This document shows positions 24,201 to 31,601 of a DNA stretch of 64,000 nt, in pieces. This DNA is from Atrina japonica. Lineage: Eukaryota > Mollusca > Bivalvia > Pterioida > Pinnidae. The DNA lies in NCBI GenBank assembly GCA_030159075.1, contig BROG01000561.1, forward strand, positions 62,001 through 126,000. The letters are read 5' to 3'. The number at the start of each line of letters is the position of its first letter. Position 1 is the stretch's first letter. Both the position numbers and the translations under genes were made by a program. The notes under the pieces were generated by a model that ran no database searches, had not been told where the DNA came from, and worked only from the letters and a program-made list of their open reading frames with translations.

Positions 24201-26568
24201 CATCGATCACTGATACATATTGAACCGAAACATAACTAAACATCAGTTAAAAAATATTCATTAAAGGTTTAAAGTATGAATGGTATAGTAATTTGATCTG
24301 CAATTTAATTTTGTTGAATTACCTACTGTAACCGAAACGGAGTTTCATAAAACTTCAACCGAAAAGGATTAAAGTAAATAAACACATGTATAAGCAAAGA
24401 TTTGTTCACTAATTCAAATTTTAATGTTTAATTTAGACAAAGATGCTACATGTATTTAAACACAATTTGACTTTATCGTACCTCTAGCTTTGGCAACTTT
24501 ACTCAATTACAGAATTACAGAAAAAAGCCAGAGTTTTCAGCCTTCATACACACTGTACCAAAATACTTTAATTTTTTAATTTCAAATTCATGTATTGTCT
24601 TAAAAATGGTAAAGATGTATGCATATGTGGATTAACATACCAACAAAATTTCCTTTTTCTTATAAAGATATCAAAATTAGTTTATCTAAAAGTAAAACTA
24701 AATGATTTTTGACAGTTTGTATCTAAATTACATGCCGAAACACTCAATATGTTAAATGAAGGATCCACGATCGTATACTCAGGTATTTAATTAGCTATCA
24801 TAAGTCTGTTTCGTTTAGGGTTGTCACTGCAATCACTGTGAATGATGGATATTTTTGTTTCGGTAACTCATCATTTTGAGTAAAATTACAGAGAACGGAG
24901 TTAAATCTAACCAAATTATGGCCCACCTTAGATACTTACTGGCATATAGAAAAAAGGGAAAGAGCAATATTACATTTATACATGTAAGTTGTAACATCAA
25001 CGAGCTTTATACATCGCTGGTAACATCAATTAACTGATCGTATTAAAATTACTGGAGTATTTAACAGAAATATCATGAAAGTAAATTTAGGACTGGCCTA
25101 TCAGGGCTCTCAAGGACCTGAGAGTATGCGTATTTGATGCGCAAGATTTTACTGGGACGTGTCAAAGTTTCAACCCCGAGTCCTGCAGGACACTCAAGAT
25201 TTTGACTTGGACGTTTGCACCTTTTAATTAATCCCATAATTGCTTGTTGCTTGCTTATATGACCCATCCTAGTACCTGCGCGTCCTCGTAATTACTGGTT
25301 ATAAAACAACACCCAGTCCCAGGTAGTTATCTGTGCCATCGCTTATGAAAACATGTGTAGTGTGCTACATGTAGTTTATCGGTTTTATAATATTGTTTGT
25401 TGAGCTTCACGCTGATAAATATTCCAAATTAAGCATACTTGCAGATAATTTTTATCCCAATCAACATCCATGGACAATGAATCATTGCTGATAATCCTTT
25501 AATTAGATTTGAAATCCCGAAAGTCTATCAATGTAAAACGAAGAGCTGATGAACATTGGGCCACTTATATCATTCAATTACAACGTACAGTTCATTTCAC
25601 AGTTATCAAAAGTAATGTTTAAAACAAAAATTGCATTAACGAGATACAAAATAAAAATGTCAATGTCTTTTAAATAGATAATGCAGGTTTGATATCATTT
25701 ACCACATACATAGATAAAGTAAATAACGATGAATGTTTGAAACAAAGAAAAAAAGTTTATCAGCAATTCGTCTCTTGAAAATATTTTGACTGTAATAGAT
25801 AAAAAAAATTTTGTTCGTGAATTTTAATGCAACATTGTTTTTTTTTTTAGAATTGGAAAATAGGATTGGCAAGTTATTAACCTGATTGTGATTTGTAATT
25901 TTTTGCACCCCTATTACTTTAAAAAAATTATCATGGAATAGAACTTCTAATTTAATAATACATAGCACAAAAAATAAAATTACAATTACTGATAATCAAA
26001 ATAAACATCTACACATAGAAAGAATCTAGATCTAATAGATATGAACAAATAAATAAATGAAGGGACAACCATAAAAATACATTTTGGCGATGACTTTTTC
26101 ATTTTCTGGTTGGACTCCACAGACTCTCCCAAATTTTGCTCAACTGAGAGCCCTGCCTATTCGAAAAAATAACTAAAAAATAATAACATAAATTCTCGAG
26201 GGCCGAATGGGGCCGATTCGTCGGACGAAACGTCCAAGGTCGAAACGATTGAAGACCGAAAAGGGCCAAAACGTCTGGAAACCGAACTGAAAAAGAGCCG
26301 AAACGTGTGGCAATCTCTGAATTTTTCTGACGTAGGCCTACATCATGTATCAATACGACGACGATAGTGGTGACACGTCAGTTACCGGGGTACCCACTTG
26401 TCGATATCAGAACTTAGCAAATATCTAAATCATACAATATATCTAAAGTGCAAATTCGATTTAAAGGATCTATAAACTCCAACAACCTCTCGCCAGTTCA
26501 TTTGTCAAAGCAACTGAGATGCAAAACGAAACTACTATCCACGCTGTAGATATTGTTTTGTCCGCCAT
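12250..26568 (-). CDS. TXNDC12: TXNDC12 (ERp18/ERp19), ER thioredoxin-like oxidoreductase
   Basis: Seven coding exons, minus strand, all GT-AG and in frame: 26487-26568, 21196-21256, 19014-19066, 15430-15503, 14490-14559, 13975-14058, 12250-12314. Together they are 489 nt, or 162 residues (human TXNDC12 has 172). Residues 1-21 are a hydrophobic signal peptide. GWGDHFEWKTLEEGL starts the mature fold. The redox site is SWCGACK, with cysteines 61 and 64. LKPKFAESEEI, the DDEEPKD acidic turn and the cis-proline strand GGYIPRVLFIDP (Pro108) follow. The C-terminus is SDEL, a KDEL-type ER retrieval signal; vertebrates have EDEL. The AGR/ERp18 family catalyses thiol-disulfide exchange in the ER lumen. 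Every diagnostic block is present, so this looks intact and functional. It is divergent from MTREX and convergent with the dynein light chain gene. Confidence 0.93.
12660..12760. mobile_element. short palindromic repeat, 'TTTTCGCC...GGCGAAA' family
   Basis: An arm GGAAATTTTCCTTCCAATTT plus AATTTTCGCC is followed by its approximate inverse GGCGAAATTAGAATGGAAG plus CAAAATTTTC. Related fragments lie near 13540-13600, 36172-36215 and 63870-63935. It looks like a small MITE; no target duplication was identified. Confidence 0.5.
14940..15222 (-). mobile_element. tRNA-headed SINE, family A, copy 1
   Basis: On the minus strand the 5' head reads CTGGCTCAGTCTGTAGCG (A-box-like) and GAGTTTGAGTCC (B-box-like). 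The 3' end is CATATGAGTGAAATATTC, GTTAAACAACAATGAAC. The same element occurs at 23763-24054 and, truncated, at 21943-22140. It lies in TXNDC12 intron 4. Confidence 0.8.
15504..19013 (-). other. TXNDC12 intron 3, no internal gene seen
   Basis: A 3.5-kb intron. I see an 11-G run at 16408-16418, a possible tRNA-headed SINE remnant near 17040-17150, and open frames up to 105 codons (17262-17579) with no recognisable protein. Confidence 0.6.
19014..19066 (-). other. TXNDC12: TXNDC12 coding exon 3, redox-active exon
   Basis: This 53-nt exon reads QKPLMLIIHKSWCGACK. The acceptor is TTCTTTTCAG and the donor AAAG|GTAAGC. It carries both active-site cysteines. Long introns flank it (3.5 kb on the 3' side, 2.1 kb on the 5' side). 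Confidence 0.92.
19995..20256 (-). mobile_element. tRNA-headed SINE, family B
   Basis: On the minus strand: GGGCCTCCATGGTTGAGTGG then TTGGAGCAT (A-box-like), AGGTTTGAGTCCCAC (B-box-like), a body with AAGGCTGGTGGTCC, and the tail TGAAAAATTGTTGTGTGAC. It lies in TXNDC12 intron 2, just before a minisatellite. A plus-strand copy is at 38679-38935. Confidence 0.8.
20366..20880. repeat. 32-bp minisatellite, about 16 copies
   Basis: The unit is GATGTGCATGTTTATG plus TCATGAAGGTCTGGTA. The first units are nearly identical and later ones decay and vary in length. It lies in TXNDC12 intron 2, about 320 bp from exon 2. Confidence 0.95.
21943..22140 (-). mobile_element. SINE family A, 5'-truncated copy
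   Basis: Shares the GTTTAACGTCCCACTC and CACTCATATGGAGAC block and TTCAAATTTTGGCCTATG with the other copies. It stops within the body and lacks the tRNA-like head, as expected of 5'-truncated retroposition. It lies in TXNDC12 intron 1. Confidence 0.75.
22820..23050. mobile_element. dispersed repeat, relative of the 28685-28800 foldback
   Basis: Carries CCTCATTACAAAGGGCAAGC and, 130 bp on, GTAAATGATTTGTATATC and AGAATTTCAGGTTCCTGTG. The same blocks occur adjacent at 28730-28803. An inner inverted pair AATTTCTGTGGAA / TTCCACAGAAATT is also present. Confidence 0.6.
23232..26321. mobile_element. ~3.1-kb element bounded by inverted CCGAAACG-rich repeats
   Basis: The left end (23232-23341) repeats TTTCGGCCCTTTG and CCAGACGTTTCGGCCC. 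The right end (about 26205-26321) is its imperfect inverse, with GGGCCAAAACGTCTGG and GAGCCGAAACGTGTGGCAA. Isolated GCCGAAAC/ACCGAAAC motifs are scattered between. A SINE has inserted at 23763-24054. There is no transposase frame, so it is a nonautonomous foldback or TIR element filling most of TXNDC12 intron 1. Confidence 0.6.
23763..24054 (-). mobile_element. tRNA-headed SINE, family A, copy 3
   Basis: Near full length. It has a GTTTGCTTATTGTTGTTTAA tail on the plus strand, the CATATGGAGACATCACCA block, and the head side ACTCAAACTCATGATC...AACTGAGCCAGACAGGC. It is nested in the 23.2-26.3 kb element. Confidence 0.8.
26487..26568 (-). other. TXNDC12: TXNDC12 coding exon 1, signal peptide
   Basis: Encodes 27 residues beginning MADKTISTAW, a hydrophobic stretch IVVSFCISVAL and TNELAR, then one base of the next codon before the donor G|GTTGTT. 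The split codon becomes GGA (Gly28) with exon 2, giving the conserved GWGDH start of the mature protein. The ATG is the first Met before a typical signal sequence. Confidence 0.88.
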
Positions 26569-26690
26569 AGTTTCAATATCGTGATGCACTTGTAAGAAGA
26601 TTGCCTAACAGTTGGAGTCGGAAAGGGTCAAATTAACCGGAAACGACAACGTCATTGGCGACATTTTATTTTTTTTATTTTTACAAAATA
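26569..26690 (-). promoter_or_regulatory. probable TXNDC12 proximal promoter and 5' UTR
   Basis: Just upstream of the TXNDC12 ATG the minus strand has a CCAAT box overlapping a TGACG half-site (CGCCAATGACGTTG, about 86 bp before the ATG), and the plus strand has an ETS-like ACCGGAA nearby. There is no obvious TATA box. The motifs are seen; their function is inferred. Confidence 0.4.
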
Positions 26691-26782
26691 GATCATAGAT
26701 GTTCATACCTATTTCTATCTATTTATTTATTTGATTTGGTTTATGGATTTGGTAAAAATGATGAAATTAAATATATAAAGAA

Positions 26783-26805
26783 ATAGATAGATAGATAGAT
26801 AGATG
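26783..26805. repeat. (GATA)n microsatellite
   Basis: Run of ATAGATAGATAG. Confidence 0.9.
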
Positions 26806-27299
26806 ATCCTGTCGTAACCACGTCCATGTCGTAGGATCCGTAAACATCCATACAAACGTGTGGCTAAAATTTGTTAGTCATTATAAAAATAATTATCTAA
26901 TTTTAGAACATAAATCGTTCTAAAATCACTGAAACGTATTTGAAATAGTATAAAAATACAATAAAATGTTTGTTTAATTAATAATGCATATTATTTCATA
27001 AAATTTGTAGAGTACTCTAGCGGTAGTCCGCCCCAGTAAACAACGCATTTCATGAACTTCCAAATGCTCTCTAAATATCAAATAATTTCCCCGTGATTGT
27101 AACTCTAATCATTGTATTGATTATTTTACACAAAAACAATATCTGGCAATGAACATAAGAATCACGAACAGAGTATGGTCTATTATAAACAAAATTCGAG
27201 TGTAGTTTAGTGACTCTGTGCAAAATTGCATGTACCAAAGTAATTATCAGACCAGCGATAAACAAAATAAAATTCATCTAATGTTCTCACAGAGAGCCT

Positions 27300-27425
27300 A
27301 TTTCGAGCTTTCCTAAAAAAAATGCAAGAAGTGTTCATGACATAGGACTTCTGACAATCCAAAGATGGGATCAAGTGTCTTGGAGGAGTAAGCGTCCCAT
27401 GTCGACCTGTCACATCCGCCGTGAG
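27300..27425 (+). mobile_element. dispersed repeat family R1, copy 3
   Basis: Contains GGGATCAAGTGTCTTGGAGG, AGTAAGCGTCCCATGTCGAC and CGCCGTGAGTCC, matching the copies at 7355 and 9395. It directly abuts the inverted-repeat element at 27464. Confidence 0.6.
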
Positions 27426-27463
27426 TCCACATATAAATTCAGAATGAATCATCGTCATAATCG

Positions 27464-28093
27464 ACAAATACAATCCAACAACTAAACTGTCGAATAGACA
27501 ATCATTGAAACACCGCAATAACAATTATTTTCATTATACCGACTGTAAAATTTCACCATAACATTTCAATCACTATACTTTCTTCATATAGGCCTAAAAT
27601 ATTAATACGGAGCGCCACCGCGCAATCATCAATGTCCCGTAAATAGCTGTCAGCTTTCTTGCCATTTAGCCTTAAAGAGTTCTCTTTGGGCCACTTATAT
27701 CAATGAGTAATCCCTCAACTTTTACCTCAGCTGAGATTTTCCTCAATGTATTTGAGGAATGTTTATACAAGCCGATTTTGAGGAAAACTCAGTTGAGGAA
27801 ATCTCAACGTCACTCAAGCTTGAGGAAATCTCAAATTTTAGATGTTTTATACAAGCGGGGCCAGGGCCTTGCACCATAAAACTTGGGAACTTACTCAAGT
27901 CTGAGAATATTCTCAACTTGGCCTCCTCAGCCTATCAGATTTCAGGATTAACCAAAGTTGAGAAAAGTTTTTAGACTTAAGTAATTCTTAAGGTTTATGG
28001 TGAAATTTTACAGTCGGTATAATGAAAATATTTGTTACTGCGGTGTTTCAATGATTGTCTATTCGACAGTTTAGTTGTTGGATTGTATTTGTT
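27464..28093. mobile_element. 630-bp element with ~90-bp inverted terminal repeats
   Basis: The left arm (27464-27552) and right arm (28004-28093) are near-perfect inverse copies: ACAAATACAATCCAACAAC and CACCGCAATAAC on the left, GTTATTG/GTTACTGCGGTGTTTC on the right. The interior holds a MITE copy (27856-28005) and a block of TTGAGG/CCTCAA palindromes. There is no transposase; the 71-codon frame at 27759 only reads through the interior. Confidence 0.75.
27856..28005. mobile_element. 150-bp palindromic MITE, copy of the 29718 element
   Basis: Shares GCACCATAAAACTTG, ACTCAAGTCTGAGAATATTC, the GCCTCCTCAGCC block and the closing CTTAAGTAATTCTTAAG with the element at 29718-29864. Its right terminus merges with the right arm of the surrounding inverted repeat. 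Confidence 0.75.
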
Positions 28094-28576
28094 TTAGATT
28101 TAGATTTATTTTCTCACATTTCAGTTTAGTTTATTCCGAATCTATAGAAAGATATTTGAAAATGATGAATAGTATGACTGAATGGGATTGTGAAATTTTA
28201 ATAAAATACTAGAAGGCGACGCCTCGAGGATTTCGCGGGAGAGAATAAGTGTTGATGAATAGAAAATAAATTTAAAAAAATAGTAAAAAATATTGATTTT
28301 AACAATGTGTGTGTTTATTCTTGATATATGACCACAGTAGCCTTGTTTTTCCCTTTGTCTTTCTGTTTTATTCATGGCTACGAAATCATTTATGTATTTA
28401 CTTCCGTACCTCACAGACATATGTAAATGTATTTATCAATGAAACAGACAAATTGTGCAATTTCAGTCAAGTTGATTATTTCTTACCACGAATTTGCAAG
28501 CTATTCCTTTACACTCATCCTGCTATATTTTAAGTCAACTTGAATCATTTCACTTGTACCTGGAAGTTGAAAAAAA

Positions 28577-28597
28577 ACACACACACACACACACACA
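28577..28597. repeat. (AC)n microsatellite
   Basis: About ten uninterrupted CA units after a poly(A) run. Confidence 0.9.
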
Positions 28598-28684
28598 AAA
28601 CAAAAAACAAACAAATGAAAGTTTTTACTGTTTTTCTTGTATTTTTACCTGCAAGCCAACGCCTGTGATCATCTTAGATATGTG

Positions 28685-28780
28685 TATATTGATAAACAAA
28701 TCATTTACATAGCTTGCCCTTCCTTGTTTACCGCCTCATTACAGAGGGCAAGCTATGTAAATGATTTGTTTATCAATATA
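28685..28780. repeat. 36-bp perfect inverted repeat
   Basis: Arms 28685-28720 and 28745-28780 are exact inverse copies across 36 bp (TATATTGATAAACAAATC... and its complement), separated by a 24-bp loop. The sequence following the right arm matches 23000-23045. Confidence 0.9.
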
Positions 28781-29717
28781 CCGACGGAATTTCAGGTTCC
28801 TGTGACGTGACGCTATGCTTGAACTTTGTAGTTTCACAATTATTTTTTTCAGATAATATAATTAAGATAAGATAATTTTAATTTAAAATCGGAAAAAATA
28901 ACATAAGAAACATAAACTCTGCAGAACTTTTTTGCCGACTAAAAGTTTCTCGGAGTCAATTAATTCTATTTACTTATAGAATGGGTCTCCGCAATAATTT
29001 TCTCGGACTTGTTGGTTAGGCCTGTAGCTTTTTTCCCATATAGGGGATGACATTTTTTTACACTGGACAAGAATAAAGGTAGTCTTTTAACATATATTTT
29101 TAAAAAATGCATTCAAATTCTAGATTATCCCTTTATTTTTTTTTAATCTGGAGGCACCCGTTTTCCTGGCATTAGACTGACTAGTACACTTCGTTCGATG
29201 ATCGAATCTATTGTCGAACCTGATTGGTCAAGAGACTAATTTATATCGACCATGTGATAACCGATAACGTTTGTGTGATACAAGTATCTCCAATGGTGAT
29301 GAAACGTAATTCTACGTAAATGAGGATAGCGCGGGATATCGTCTTCGAGCGTCATTCCAGAATGCTTCAACCGGAAGAAATTTTTACTGTGCCAGACTGT
29401 GACGTCATAGTAATGTACGTCAGAATTTTGTGACGTTTCATTGACTAATTCGCAACACCCGATTTTTTTTTTTTCAAATTAGTGGTATAAGAAAGTTGTG
29501 ATTTATCGTAAAATTACAACTGCAAACCTAATAATTCATTTGCAGTATACGTTCAATATATTTTGTTTATTTTTTTTCGAACATTTATTTATCCTCGATT
29601 TTTCCTCAAATTTGAAACGGAAATCCAAACTCCGCAGAAACATATATTGAACGCTTCTGACTGGGTTATCGTTTTTTTTTTTTCGAGAACGACGAGAAAC
29701 ATTTTAAACTGGTACCT

Positions 29718-29864
29718 GGGCCCGGCACCATAAAACTTGAGAATTTACTCAAGTCTGAGAATATTCTCAAATTCGCCTCCTCAGCCAATCAGATTTGAGG
29801 ATTTGCCACACTTGAGTAAAATTGCTAGACTTAAGTAATTCTTAAGTTTTATGGTGCTGGACCC
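29718..29864. mobile_element. 147-bp palindromic MITE
   Basis: Terminal inverted repeats are GGGCCCGGCACCATAAAACT on the left and the inverse of CAGCACCATAAAACTTAAG on the right. Internal ACTCAAGTCTGAGAATATTC and ACTTAAGTAATTCTTAAG strengthen the fold. A second copy lies at 27856-28005. It is too small for a transposase. Confidence 0.8.
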
Positions 29865-31030
29865 TGGTTGTAATTCCGCTTCGCTCCACTCGCTCTAAAA
29901 CGTAAACGTATAAACGAAGTGTAGTAGTCAGACGGGGAACAGCTTAGAAACATTTTTACTGGTTAGCTTTCACGCCCTATCGGATCTGAAGAGTTCCGAT
30001 CAGGGATATTAATCATTCACTTTAGGCCTAATTGTGATCTGGGCCACGGGGGTCCGTAGTGGTCCCAAAAGAAGCCATAAAAACTTGGTACATCTTCTAG
30101 AAGATCCCTCTCATGAACCAGTGATCAGTTTTCTTTCAAAACTTTTAACTCAAAACAGATGAACTGTTTGTGTGCAAAGATAATTATAACTATGAGAAAG
30201 TTGTCCGGAAAGTTGTCTCACTGTCACAAACTTTCAAGGTCATGGGGAAAATGTCAAGGACATAGTCATCAAAGTAAACAGACTATGTTATTCGTAATTG
30301 TTTGACTAATTGTAACCAAATTTGGCAGGAAGTAGTCAAGATCCTATCAGCATGTCAAGCCACATAATGTTTTTAGAAGAAAGGGAGCTAGGATGCATGA
30401 GGGTCTCCAAAATGACCCGCAAAATTTGACGGTATATATTTAAGTATTTTCTTCTCGCCACCCAAAAATCAGATGCATTTAATTTTTTATTACATTATAT
30501 CTACAGTCTGCGAATGAAATTGGTTTATGTTCATAAACGAGCCTTGAGTGGGCGCTTCAAAAGACATAATTATGATATAGTTTTAAACAACTGATTTATA
30601 ATCCAAAACTGGTTGCCTTTTTGTATTCAAAGATATATGGGAAAGTTGCATTTATGCGCAAATAACGTCACAATACTCGACACTTCGGTCATACCTCGAA
30701 CAAACATTGAAAATGCATTGTGACGTGAAGATATTCGGCTAACTTCAAGTTCGCGAAAATGCGATATGTCAATTACCTCAGAATCATGTGACAAAGTTTC
30801 ACGGTCATGGTATCAAAGGTTAAGGTAAAAAGTCCTATCCTGAGATTTCACGTTGGATCTTTATGTCAAAGTTTCATCATTCATGTATTCCCTTTCGGCC
30901 TAAAAACGCGAAGCAAGTCCACCTTTTGATCATTGCTACCCCAAAGGTCTTCAGAAGGTAAAATGTTTGTCCATTTCTAGTGTCTGTTTAATGAACAAAA
31001 TAGTTTTGCCATCCTTTTTTTACCCTTTAA
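29865..31030. other. intergenic region upstream of MTREX, no gene seen
   Basis: Between the MITE and the MTREX promoter. Contains 'GTCATGG'- and 'TTTCACGGTCATGG'-type repeated text typical of degenerate interspersed repeats, but no supported exon. Confidence 0.5.
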
Positions 31031-31037
31031 CACAACC

Positions 31038-31075
31038 AGCGATATATAAAGCTAATATTAGCTTTATATATCGCT
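31038..31075. promoter_or_regulatory. 38-bp perfect palindrome upstream of MTREX
   Basis: AGCGATATATAAAGCTAAT is followed immediately by its exact reverse complement, with no spacer. It ends 171 bp before the MTREX ATG and carries TATATAAA on both strands. It could be a promoter element or a leftover MITE; the sequence cannot decide. Confidence 0.5.
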
Positions 31076-31246
31076 GACAAAACGATAATTCTAAATATCC
31101 GTTTTTATTACTACTTAGTATTCCGTTCAGGTTTTGTAAATTCTTGTGCATTGTATTAGCTCATTACGAATTTTATCAATTGATGCGTTCCAGTAATTTG
31201 GAGGAACACATGGAAGAAAATTAGAGTAAAATTGAAAGTGAAAACC

Positions 31247-31535
31247 ATGGCAGATGCATTTGGAGACGATTTATTCAATGTTTTCGAGGAAGGGGCAAAA
31301 AAAAATGACTCGACACAAAATGACAACGTTACGAAAGAAAAACCTCCCAAATCAGATGCTCAGAGGTTGGTTTTTATTTTCCAGATATTGACAATGATTG
31401 GTGACATTACCACACAAAACGTTACTGAACTGTTTGATTTTAACTTACTCTTGTCTTTAACAATATTTAATCTGTTGACTTTCAGAAGGTAAATAAGTTG
31501 ATTATAGAAAGAGGATAAGGAAAATATGTCATAGA

Positions 31536-31601
<66 letters not shown>

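Noticed and set aside
26099..26353. 84-codon minus-strand ORF
   Set aside because: It translates the CCGAAACG-rich right end of the intronic element.
27759..27974. 71-codon ORF between TXNDC12 and MTREX
   Set aside because: It reads across the TTGAGG/CCTCAA palindromes and the MITE, with nothing protein-like.
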